Positions 1-5,698 of a stretch of DNA of 6,594 bases are shown here, one piece after another. Under the pieces are notes generated by a model, which was not told where the DNA came from, searched no databases, and saw only the letters and a list, made by a program, of their open reading frames with translations. The DNA is from Actinomycetota bacterium (lineage in GTDB: Bacteria; Actinomycetota; Acidimicrobiia; Acidimicrobiales; Ilumatobacteraceae). The DNA is taken from the NCBI GenBank assembly GCA_005789925.1, contig SXWG01000066.1:1-6594 (forward strand), written 5' to 3'. Both the position numbers and the translations under genes were made by a program. How positions within the stretch are numbered: position 1 is the stretch's first letter; every line of letters starts with the position of its first letter.

Positions 1-642
1 GTGCGTCGGGGTGCGGTCACCCCACGGCTGGTGTGCGCCCACCTTGATGGCCTGCACGCCGAGGTCGCGGCGGGCTGCCTCGTCGAGCAGTGCCGTCAGG
101 TCGGCGAGGTACTGCGGGTGCGCGAGTGCGCCGGCGTACACGGGCAGCATCACGGTGTCGAGGTCGTAGCGGCGCACCGCTTCGAGTTGTGCGGCCGGTG
201 TGCCGAAGTCGTGGCCGGTGATGCCCACCCAGCGGCACAGCCCTTCGTCGCGGGCTCGCAGGATGGCCTCGAAGGCGCCGCCGCGCTGGTCGAGGTCGGC
301 GATGCTGACGACGCCGTGTGCCTGGTAGAGGTCGACGTGGTCGGTGCCGAAGCGATCGAGCGTGCGCTCGAGTTGGCGGCGCACCCCGTCGGCGTCGTGC
401 TTGTTCGACTTCTCGCCGATGAAGATGCGGTCGCGCACGGCGGGGATGTGCGGCCCCACCAACACCTCCGCGGCGCCGTAGGTGGGTGCCACGTCGATGT
501 GGTTCACCCCGGCGTCGAGTGCGGCGTGGAAGCTGGTGGCCACCTCGTCGGGGTTGGATCGGCCGTAGGCCGCGGTGCCGAGGATGGCCACCGACGAGAG
601 GTGGCCGGTGCGGCCGAGCCGCCGTGTGGGGAGTGCGCTCAC
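1..642 (-). CDS. Aldo/keto reductase, 3' end cut by window edge
   Basis: The 214 visible codons encode an aldo/keto reductase, a soluble (beta/alpha)8-barrel family that reduces carbonyls with NAD(P)H. The N-terminus reads ALPTRRLGRTG, typical of the family. All four catalytic-tetrad positions can be seen: Asp50 and Tyr55 in HIDVAPTYG, Lys78 in IGEKSNK and His109 in LYQAHG. The visible part ends within the barrel, so roughly the last third, including most of the cofactor-binding end, lies beyond position 1. The start is uncertain: GTG at 642 gives a compact N-terminus, and an in-frame GTG at 651 would add three residues. Neither has a clear Shine-Dalgarno sequence. The gene is divergent from the hydrolase that starts at 676. 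By hand count only 11 of the first 150 codons end in A or T, much fewer than in the genes to the right. The substrate cannot be told from sequence. Confidence 0.9.
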   Translation of the reverse strand, partial: MSALPTRRLGRTGHLSSVAILGTAAYGRSNPDEVATSFHAALDAGVNHIDVAPTYGAAEVLVGPHIPAVRDRIFIGEKSNKHDADGVRRQLERTLDRFGTDHVDLYQAHGVVSIADLDQRGGAFEAILRARDEGLCRWVGITGHDFGTPAAQLEAVRRYDLDTVMLPVYAGALAHPQYLADLTALLDEAARRDLGVQAIKVGAHQPWGDRTPTH

Positions 643-675
643 GGGCGTCACTGTACGCCGTGCCAGAGTAGAGGG

Positions 676-1605
676 ATGCCGTACGAGAAGGGCCTGTTCG
701 AACTCGGTGACGCGTGCTACGCCTACCTGCAGCCCGATGGCAGCTGGGGCTGGAGCAATGCGGGTCTGGTGATGGGCGACGGCGTGTCGCTGCTGGTCGA
801 CACGTTGTTCGACCTGAAGCTCACACAGTCAATGCTCGATGTGATGTCTGCGACGGTACGTACTGCTCCCATCGGCACGGTGGTCAACACGCACGCCAAC
901 GGAGACCACTGCTACGGCAATCAGTTGGTGAGTAATGCCGACATCATCACCTCGCACGAGACTGCAGTAGAGATGCGCGAAGTCACGCCTTCGACGCTGG
1001 CAGGATTAAATTCAGCACCAGGTGAGTTGGGTGAGTTGTTCCGCAACTTCTTCGGAGCCTTCGACTTCACCGGCATCGAGGTTCCAGAGCCGACCCGCAC
1101 CTTCACCGGACATCTCGAGATCGAAGTGGGCGGGCGGATCATCGAATTGGTCGAGGTGGGACCTGCGCACACGCGAGGCGACACACTCGTGTTCGTCCCA
1201 GATGCGAAGACCGTGTACACGGGAGACATCTTGTTCATCGGTGGCACCCCAATTGTGTGGGCAGGCCCGCTCACGAACTGGATTGCGGCCTGTGACCTCA
1301 TGTGTTCCTCCGATGTCGACACGGTGATTCCTGGGCACGGGCCGGTCACTGACAAGTCCGGTGTCGTGGCTGTTCGTGACTATCTCCAGTATGTGAACGA
1401 CCAAGCGACAGCTCGTTTCGAGGCGGGCATGAGTTCATGGGACGCAGCACAAGACATCGCCTTGAATGAATTCGGTGAGTGGGGCGAGCGCGGCCGTATC
1501 GCGGTGAACGTGGACACTGTGTACCGACACCTTGACCCGACACACGCAACGCCCGACGTGGTCGAAATGTTCAAGCGGATGTTGTCGCTCGAGAAGCCTC
1601 ACTGA
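676..1605 (+). CDS. MBL-fold metallo-hydrolase with HxNGDH variant metal motif
   Basis: This 309-residue protein belongs to the metallo-beta-lactamase superfamily of zinc-type hydrolases. The metal ligands appear in order: motif THANGDH (His73, Asn75, Asp77, His78), His165 in GPAHTRGD, Asp184 in VYTGD, and His221 in IPGHGP. Only the second histidine of the canonical HxHxDH motif is altered, to Asn75. There is no signal peptide, so it should be cytoplasmic. A helical tail of about 80 residues follows the last ligand. The start at ATG 676 is chosen because upstream codons in the same frame are antisense to the reductase gene and the family-like sequence begins here. A GAGGG sits directly against the ATG, too close to be a normal Shine-Dalgarno site. 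The 3' end overlaps the convergent SURF1 gene by 35 bp. Third-position G/C is about 90% for the first ~50 codons and about 70% after. The substrate is unknown; a lactonase, thioesterase or glyoxalase-II-like role is possible but not shown. Confidence 0.9.
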   Translation: MPYEKGLFELGDACYAYLQPDGSWGWSNAGLVMGDGVSLLVDTLFDLKLTQSMLDVMSATVRTAPIGTVVNTHANGDHCYGNQLVSNADIITSHETAVEMREVTPSTLAGLNSAPGELGELFRNFFGAFDFTGIEVPEPTRTFTGHLEIEVGGRIIELVEVGPAHTRGDTLVFVPDAKTVYTGDILFIGGTPIVWAGPLTNWIAACDLMCSSDVDTVIPGHGPVTDKSGVVAVRDYLQYVNDQATARFEAGMSSWDAAQDIALNEFGEWGERGRIAVNVDTVYRHLDPTHATPDVVEMFKRMLSLEKPH

Positions 1606-2305
1606 TCTTGCGCCGCACGACGAAGAGCCAACCGAAGAGTGCCACGGCACTGAAAAAGAACCACTGGAACGCATAGGAGAGGTGCGGTCCATTGGTGATG
1701 TCGGGAAGTGGTACGACCGACAGTCGGGTCTCGGCCGGAGTCGACTCGACCAATTGCACGTACATGTCCTCGAGCGAGCCAGAAGTTTGTTGATCGATAC
1801 GCGCGATGTCGATGCGCTGCATCTCAGCAAGCGTTCCCTCTGCTGAGTCGATTGCGCCTAGCCCGCTTCGTTTTTGACTTGGGCGAAGGTGGCCGATGAC
1901 TATGACCTCGCCGCTGGGCGACTGAGGAATGTCCTCGGTCAAGGGAATGAATCCGCGGTTCACCAACACCTTTCGTCCGTCAGCAAGCACGATCGGCATC
2001 GCGACGTCGCGTCCGGCAGCACCATTTTGCGAGCGATTCACGATGAGCACCATCTCGTTGGCCACGTATGTTCCTTGAAGACGAACCAGGCGCCATTCGA
2101 CTTTCTTGGTGTCGACATTTGATGTGACGACGTCAGCGAAGTCGGCGACCGGTGCAGAGACTTGCTCGGTTACTCGGCCATTGAGTGCCTTGCGTTCGTC
2201 GAGGCGGTTCAGCTGCCAGAAGCCGAGGTTGACCATGAGGGCGACGAGCACCCCGATCAACACATGAAGAGCTATCCAGCGAGGGGAGATGAGGAAGCGG
2301 TACAT
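1571..2305 (-). CDS. SURF1-family cytochrome c oxidase assembly protein
   Basis: This 244-residue membrane protein has the full SURF1/Shy1 layout. An N-terminal transmembrane helix (about residues 11-29) runs into GFWQLNRLDERK. A soluble domain follows with WRLVRLQGTY (71-80) and LVNRGFIPL (114-122). A C-terminal transmembrane helix (about 216-231) is preceded by the conserved LSYAFQWF. SURF1 proteins help insert heme a into subunit I of aa3-type cytochrome c oxidase, so this gene implies aerobic respiration with such an oxidase. No oxidase or heme-synthesis gene is visible nearby. ATG 2305 is chosen because it places the first membrane helix right at the N-terminus. The frame stays open back to 2389, but that extension would overlap the divergent kinase gene and shows no family similarity. 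No Shine-Dalgarno sequence is seen; a TTG two codons upstream is an alternative start. The stop lies inside the 3' end of the convergent hydrolase gene. Confidence 0.92.
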   Translation of the reverse strand: MYRFLISPRWIALHVLIGVLVALMVNLGFWQLNRLDERKALNGRVTEQVSAPVADFADVVTSNVDTKKVEWRLVRLQGTYVANEMVLIVNRSQNGAAGRDVAMPIVLADGRKVLVNRGFIPLTEDIPQSPSGEVIVIGHLRPSQKRSGLGAIDSAEGTLAEMQRIDIARIDQQTSGSLEDMYVQLVESTPAETRLSVVPLPDITNGPHLSYAFQWFFFSAVALFGWLFVVRRKISEASRATTSA

Positions 2306-2355
2306 GGACAAGGAAACGGTATCGGGCGTCGAGTTCGGGTGTACGGTCCTGCGAC
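2306..2355. promoter_or_regulatory. Divergent intergenic region between SURF1 and phosphotransferase genes
   Basis: Only 50 bp separate the two divergent start codons, so promoters for both genes must lie here or reach into the opposite coding region. I see no convincing -35/-10 pair and no Shine-Dalgarno sequence before either ATG. That would fit leaderless or short-leader transcripts, which are common in actinobacteria; this is inference. Confidence 0.35.
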
Positions 2356-3408
2356 ATGGAGTACACACGGGACTCGTTGACCGACGCATGGTGGTCCACG
2401 GTCTTCTCTGCAGACGTGACGGCAGGTGAGCCTCAACGAATTGGTGACGGCCTCGTTGGTATGAACCTTCGAGTGCCGTTACACAGCACGTCAGCGACCG
2501 TTCCCTCGAGTGTGGTGGTGAAGTTGATGTCCGAGGACGTCACCAGCCGAACAACCGCGGTCACACTTGGCAACTACATGCGCGAAGTGCGTTTCTACGC
2601 AGACATCGCGCCCACGGTTGATGTCGCGACGGCGCGGTGCCACTTTCTGGATTTTGACGATGCGACACACGATTTCGTCTTGGTTCTCGACGACTTGGCG
2701 CCAGCGCGACAAGGTAACCAAATCACCGGATGTGACGTGGCGACGGCTCGGGTGGCGGTGACAGAGATGACCAGACTTCACGGCCCGCGTTGGGGTGACC
2801 CGACATTTTTCGATGTGACATGGCTACAGCGATCGACCGATCCAGGTGGACCCGAGACATTGAATGCGGTCTACGGCGCAGTGAAGGGTGTTTTTTTCGA
2901 TGTGTTCGGTGATTCACTTCGAGATGCGTGCGGTGTCGCTGGTGTCGAACTTGTGCACGAGTTGGGTTCCGCACTCGTCTCGTTTCTCACGGGTCGAGGC
3001 ACGCCGCAGACTCTCGTCCACGGAGACTTTCGACTCGACAACCTGATGTTCGGAAGCGCCGGTACGGGACATGATTGCGCGGTCGTCGACTGGCAGACCC
3101 CTGCACACGGAGATGGAGTGACCGATCTGGCCTACTTCCTCGGAGCAGGGCTCTTGCCCGACGAGCGTCGCCAGAACGAGGAAGATCTCGTGACGCAATA
3201 CGTGAACGAACTGGGTCGATACGTGAAAGGTGTCAATTTCGACGACGTGTGGCGCCGGTATCGGCGAGAAGCTCTCTCTGGGGTCGTGATGTCAGTTGTG
3301 GCAAGTCAGATTGTGCAGCGCACAGATCGCGGAGACGCAATGTTCGACGCAATGGCGACGCGTCACGTACGTCACGCTCTTGATATGGACTCGCTATCAC
3401 TTCTCTAG
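2356..3408 (+). CDS. Phosphotransferase of the APH/CHK (ecdysteroid kinase-like) superfamily
   Basis: This 350-residue protein has a eukaryotic-like small-molecule kinase fold of the aminoglycoside phosphotransferase/choline kinase type. The N-lobe shows a glycine-containing loop (GDGLVGMN, 30-37), a probable ATP-binding lysine (Lys56 in VVVKL) and Glu77 in YMREVRFY. LVLDDLAP (109-116) marks the hinge region. The C-lobe has the Brenner-type catalytic motif HGDFRLDN (222-229, with Asp224 and Asn229) and the metal-binding Asp245 in VVDWQ. No catalytic residue is missing. The arrangement of MREVRFY, LDDLAP and the REAL/GVV region near the C-terminus resembles CHK-kinase-like (EcKL) proteins more than true aminoglycoside kinases. 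The acceptor is therefore probably a small alcohol or lipid-like molecule, and antibiotic resistance should not be assumed. No Shine-Dalgarno sequence precedes ATG 2356. The DCC gene follows after 13 bp, suggesting one transcript. Confidence 0.85.
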   Translation: MEYTRDSLTDAWWSTVFSADVTAGEPQRIGDGLVGMNLRVPLHSTSATVPSSVVVKLMSEDVTSRTTAVTLGNYMREVRFYADIAPTVDVATARCHFLDFDDATHDFVLVLDDLAPARQGNQITGCDVATARVAVTEMTRLHGPRWGDPTFFDVTWLQRSTDPGGPETLNAVYGAVKGVFFDVFGDSLRDACGVAGVELVHELGSALVSFLTGRGTPQTLVHGDFRLDNLMFGSAGTGHDCAVVDWQTPAHGDGVTDLAYFLGAGLLPDERRQNEEDLVTQYVNELGRYVKGVNFDDVWRRYRREALSGVVMSVVASQIVQRTDRGDAMFDAMATRHVRHALDMDSLSLL

Positions 3409-3421
3409 ATACGGTGGTTGC

Positions 3422-3790
3422 ATGAGCACCGATGCGCCACGACCTGTGCTCATCTACGACGGTGAGTGCGGGTTTTGTCGACTGTGGGTGCGCCGCTTAC
3501 GGCGCCTCGTGCGTAATGCGCCTCAGTGTCTTCCATTTCAAACTGCACCGCTCGATGAACTTGGCGTGTCGCGCGAGGCCTGTGCTGTCGCTGTGCAATA
3601 CGTCGACCGACGAGGGCGAGTGAGTGGTGGGTCTGATGCGGTCGCACGGCTGTTCATCGGCGCGGGTTCGTTGTGGTTCGTACCTGGGTGGTTGATGCTG
3701 ACTCCCGGCATACGCCAGGTGGCTCAAGTCAGCTATCGATGGGTGGCTCGAAACCGCCACCACTTCAAAGGTGCAACTACAGCGGACTGA
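3422..3790 (+). CDS. DCC-family (DUF393) thiol-disulfide oxidoreductase-like protein
   Basis: This small 122-residue protein opens with the DCC-family signature VLIYDGECGFC (9-19), containing a CxxC pair (Cys16, Cys19), followed by an Arg-rich helix. It ends with SYRWVARNRHHF (104-115), a typical C-terminal region of the family. DUF393/DCC proteins are predicted to have a thioredoxin-like redox fold; their substrates are largely unknown. A hydrophobic stretch around 78-95 is probably a core segment or amphipathic helix rather than a clear membrane span. ATG 3422 is chosen because it lies just before the signature, with GGTGG about four bases upstream as a weak ribosome-binding site. The frame is open further upstream, but that part overlaps the kinase gene. 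It is probably co-transcribed with the kinase 13 bp upstream. Its last 14 bp overlap the end of the convergent SET-domain gene. Confidence 0.88.
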   Translation: MSTDAPRPVLIYDGECGFCRLWVRRLRRLVRNAPQCLPFQTAPLDELGVSREACAVAVQYVDRRGRVSGGSDAVARLFIGAGSLWFVPGWLMLTPGIRQVAQVSYRWVARNRHHFKGATTAD

Positions 3791-4541
3791 CCGCGGCAAC
3801 GAACGGTTCGCCGGCAAACTCATTGAGGCCGCCGACCAATGCGTCGCATGCCGTGACGTCGCCGTCACAGATGGCACGTTTGACGTCTAGCGGCAAATGG
3901 CTTGCATGAATCATGTCGCCGAGTCGGTCGTGGACCCGCCCCGTGACAGCACGAAGGGCGACCGAGAGTGCCTTCGCTGGGTCACGGTCGTAGGTCGCCA
4001 ACATCTCGACACGTTCTTTCTTGGTCAACATGCGGGCACGTGTCGAACATGCGAGGCGTCGCAACAGATAGGGAGAGAACCGAAGCGCGTATCGCTGTTG
4101 CAGGTCGATGCGCCGCCAATCATCGCTTGTCGTCTGGCCACGGCAGAGAGTCGAACCGCACGCGCAGGGGAATTGGTCGTAATCGCTGCCGTCTGTGGTG
4201 CCGTAGTCGAAAGTCAACACCTCGCCGACGGAGATGTCGCGCCACGCGACGATCTGTGTTGCACTGCGCGGCCCACAGTTCGGCTCGCAACTGTGGTTGA
4301 CGGCGTCACCGGGCTCGCGCTCTGGCGGGCCGACGATGAACAAGTTGTCGTCAACTTGAATCGAGCGTTCTCGTCGTGTCGCTGGCATCGCATCAAAGCC
4401 GCGTCGATCGACTGCATCGCCACCGAACGTCGCAACGACAGTTCCTTGCGGGATGAGCGCGATCGCGCGACTACCCCAACCGACGTCTCCCATGGGTTCG
4501 GCACGCGCAAGTGGCGTCAATCTGTTGAACTGCAGGGTCAT
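3777..4541 (-). CDS. SET-domain protein (putative protein-lysine methyltransferase)
   Basis: This 254-residue protein has a SET domain in about residues 15-135. GWGSRA (21-26) is the first S-adenosylmethionine-binding motif. DAVNHSCEPNCG (79-90) holds the NHSCxPN knot motif. GEVLTFDYG (107-114) supplies the conserved catalytic tyrosine region. CACGSTLCRG (126-135) is a post-SET CxCx4C cluster that, with Cys85, could bind one zinc ion as in eukaryotic SET enzymes. About 120 residues of mostly helical, charged sequence follow (YALRFSPYLLRRL, then KKERVEMLATY) that I do not recognise. SET enzymes transfer methyl groups from S-adenosylmethionine to lysine side chains; the bacterial target here is unknown. 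ATG 4541 is chosen because MTLQFNRL leads straight into the domain; upstream codons are antisense to the neighbouring lyase gene. The start has no clear Shine-Dalgarno sequence. The gene is divergent from the lyase and convergent with the DCC gene. Confidence 0.88.
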   Translation of the reverse strand: MTLQFNRLTPLARAEPMGDVGWGSRAIALIPQGTVVATFGGDAVDRRGFDAMPATRRERSIQVDDNLFIVGPPEREPGDAVNHSCEPNCGPRSATQIVAWRDISVGEVLTFDYGTTDGSDYDQFPCACGSTLCRGQTTSDDWRRIDLQQRYALRFSPYLLRRLACSTRARMLTKKERVEMLATYDRDPAKALSVALRAVTGRVHDRLGDMIHASHLPLDVKRAICDGDVTACDALVGGLNEFAGEPFVAAVSPL

Positions 4542-4646
4542 GAAAGAAAACGAGCCCCAACTCCGCCGGCTTTCGTGCGCCGTACGGTAGCGGCGAATCG
4601 AGCCCCCGACAAACGCCGATGGGTGTGAAGCGGTAAGACTGACGCG
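4542..4646. promoter_or_regulatory. Divergent intergenic region with small repeats between SET and lyase genes
   Basis: These 105 bp must carry promoters for both divergent genes. Two structures are visible. One is an inverted repeat CGCCG (4578-4582) / CGGCG (4591-4595) whose left arm overlaps the perfect palindrome CCGTACGG (4580-4587). The other is a direct repeat CGAGCCCC at 4551-4558 and 4599-4606. Either could be an operator, but short GC-rich repeats also arise by chance at this base composition. I do not see a confident -35/-10 pair. Confidence 0.3.
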
Positions 4647-5510
4647 ATGGCACACTCGCCGAACCGCTTGACCACGCGCTTGGCAGCAGGGGGCAGTGTC
4701 CTCATGCCAGGTGTGTGGGACCCGTTGTCGACTCGGCTGGCGGCCCGTGCTGGGTTCGACACCGTGTTTCTTTCCGGATTCTGCGTGGCAGGCACGCTTC
4801 TCGGTGTGCCCGATATCGGCATTCTCGGGCGAGACGACGTTGTGGGTGTGGCACGACGCGTGTGCGAAGCGGTGCCGAATATTGATGTCGTTGTCGATGC
4901 GGACACTGGTTATGGCGATGAGTCGGAAGTTGCGACGACTGTGCATCAATGGGAGGCAGCAGGTGCAGCCGGAATGTTCCTGGAGGACCAAGTCTGGCCG
5001 AAGCGTTGTGGACACATGGATGGCAAAGAAGTGGTGGACGTGGGCGTATGGCTCGGAAAGCTTCGTCGCGCCCTGGCAGAGCGGGAGTCCTTGCATATCA
5101 CCGCACGCACCGATGCGCTCGGAGTGTTGGGTCGAGATGAAGCGGTTCGTCGCGCGCAAATGGCGAGAGACCTCGGTGTCGACGCGGTGTTTGTTGAAGC
5201 ACCTCGATCCCGCGAGGATCTTGAAGCGATTGCATCGCAAGTCAGCGGTGTCACATTGGTCGCAAACATGGTCGAGCGGGGAAAGACCCCGCTGGCGACA
5301 GCAGATGAACTGGGGGAGATGGGCTTTCGCCTGGTGATAAGCCCCGTCACCGGTCTCCTTGCCAGTGCGCAGGCCATTGAAGCGGCCTACGGAGTGCTGG
5401 CCGAGAAAGGCACGTTGCGCGACGATCTCGACAAAGTCATGGTGTTCAGCGATTTCAATGACATCGTCGGCACTGACAATGTGCTTGTGGAGCGCTCGAA
5501 GCGTCAGTAG
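4647..5510 (+). CDS. Isocitrate lyase/PEP mutase superfamily lyase (methylisocitrate lyase-like)
   Basis: This 287-residue TIM-barrel protein belongs to the isocitrate lyase/phosphoenolpyruvate mutase superfamily. Visible motifs, in order, are VFLSGF (40-45, substrate carboxylate loop), DADTGYGD (84-91, Mg2+ site), FLEDQ (111-115), the lyase-type signature KRCGHM (119-124, with catalytic Cys121) and ITARTDA (151-157). The Cys in KRCGH favours a C-C bond lyase, such as 2-methylisocitrate lyase or a relative, over a phosphonate-forming mutase. The length matches PrpB-type enzymes and not the ~430-residue isocitrate lyases. No methylcitrate synthase or dehydratase gene is in view, so a propionate-pathway role is unproven. 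An oxaloacetate decarboxylase or dimethylmalate lyase role remains possible. ATG 4647 has no good Shine-Dalgarno sequence. The gene ends 11 bp before the structured metX leader, so read-through into metX is possible. Confidence 0.88.
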   Translation: MAHSPNRLTTRLAAGGSVLMPGVWDPLSTRLAARAGFDTVFLSGFCVAGTLLGVPDIGILGRDDVVGVARRVCEAVPNIDVVVDADTGYGDESEVATTVHQWEAAGAAGMFLEDQVWPKRCGHMDGKEVVDVGVWLGKLRRALAERESLHITARTDALGVLGRDEAVRRAQMARDLGVDAVFVEAPRSREDLEAIASQVSGVTLVANMVERGKTPLATADELGEMGFRLVISPVTGLLASAQAIEAAYGVLAEKGTLRDDLDKVMVFSDFNDIVGTDNVLVERSKRQ

Positions 5511-5521
5511 CCTGAGGGCGA

Positions 5522-5626
5522 CGCATTAAGAGTGACCGTCAGGTCCGGCAACCGGGGTTTCAGCCGCACGGTGCCATCCCACGAGAGTGGGGATGTGGTC
5601 TCGCAGATGCGAGGCAACAGGCCTGA
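5522..5626 (+). promoter_or_regulatory. Candidate S-adenosylmethionine riboswitch (SAM-I/SAM-IV clan) upstream of metX
   Basis: The leader contains the ordered core of the SAM-I/IV aptamer clan. P1 is CGCAT (5522-5526) with ATGCG (5607-5611). The P1-to-P2 junction is TAAGAG (5527-5532). P2 is a short hairpin, GACC (5534-5537) with GGTC (5542-5545) around a GTCA loop. The conserved GGCAACC is at 5547-5553 and GGTGCC at 5570-5575. P3 forms between ACCG (5551-5554) and CGGT (5569-5572). P4 can form between CGAGA (5582-5586) and TCTCG (5599-5603). The P3 loop TCAGCC (5560-5565) can pair with GGCCTGA (5620-5626), with one bulged base, like the distal pseudoknot of SAM-IV. These elements are seen in the sequence. 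The class is inferred from memory of the families and from the position directly before a methionine-biosynthesis gene. The short P2 lacks room for the SAM-I kink-turn, so SAM-IV or the SAM-I/IV variant is more likely. Confidence 0.7.
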
Positions 5627-5628
5627 TG

Positions 5629-5638
5629 TCTCTTCTTC
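5629..5638 (+). promoter_or_regulatory. Candidate anti-Shine-Dalgarno segment of the metX leader
   Basis: TCTCTTCTTC at 5629-5638 can pair with GGAGGAGAGG at 5685-5694 without interruption, giving ten pairs of which three are G-U. This would cover the whole metX ribosome-binding site. It begins just after the proposed aptamer pseudoknot segment, as expected of a translational expression platform. No hairpin followed by a T-run is present, so a terminator mechanism is not supported. The regulatory role is inference. Confidence 0.5.
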
Positions 5639-5683
5639 GTTCGTCTCGACTTTTCATGGGTCGATCAACATCCGCGACTCACA

Positions 5684-5694
5684 GGGAGGAGAGG
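5684..5694 (+). promoter_or_regulatory. Strong ribosome-binding site of metX
   Basis: GGGAGGAG (5684-5691), extended to GGGAGGAGAGG, lies about seven bases before ATG 5699. It is the only strong Shine-Dalgarno sequence in the window and fixes the metX start. It is also the pairing partner of the segment at 5629-5638. Confidence 0.85.
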
Positions 5695-5698
5695 CAAC

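Noticed and set aside
665..670. TACTCT on the minus strand as a -10 box for the reductase gene
   Set aside because: It matches the loose TAnnnT pattern, but no -35 element lies at the right distance. A six-base match with such loose rules is expected by chance.
1..675. Open plus-strand frame running into the hydrolase gene, which would give a 534-residue protein
   Set aside because: The minus strand here encodes an aldo/keto reductase with its full catalytic tetrad. The plus reading has no family features, and its openness follows from the very high GC. Hydrolase similarity starts at 676.
2306..2389. 28-residue N-terminal extension of SURF1
   Set aside because: It would overlap the divergent kinase start, and the extra residues do not resemble a SURF1 N-terminus. 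The first membrane helix fits a start at 2305.
2356..3408. Antibiotic-resistance aminoglycoside phosphotransferase
   Set aside because: The catalytic motifs are shared across the superfamily, but the surrounding motifs resemble CHK/EcKL-type kinases. No resistance or mobile context is present.
3296..3421. 42-residue upstream extension of the DCC protein
   Set aside because: It overlaps the kinase coding region out of frame. The DCC signature starts just after ATG 3422.
3897..4628. Plus-strand open frame of 243 codons
   Set aside because: It lies almost wholly antisense to the SET gene, which has clear motifs and correct length. The plus reading has no domain signature.
4542..5240. N-terminal extension of the SET protein by 233 codons on the minus strand
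   Set aside because: It lies antisense to the lyase gene, whose motifs are intact, and shows no recognisable domain. The SET protein starts naturally at 4541.
5618..5655. Possible rho-independent terminator: palindrome CAGGCCTG with a later short T-run
   Set aside because: The T-run is only four bases and about 25 bases away from the palindrome, with no adjacent stable stem. The palindrome fits better as part of the proposed pseudoknot.
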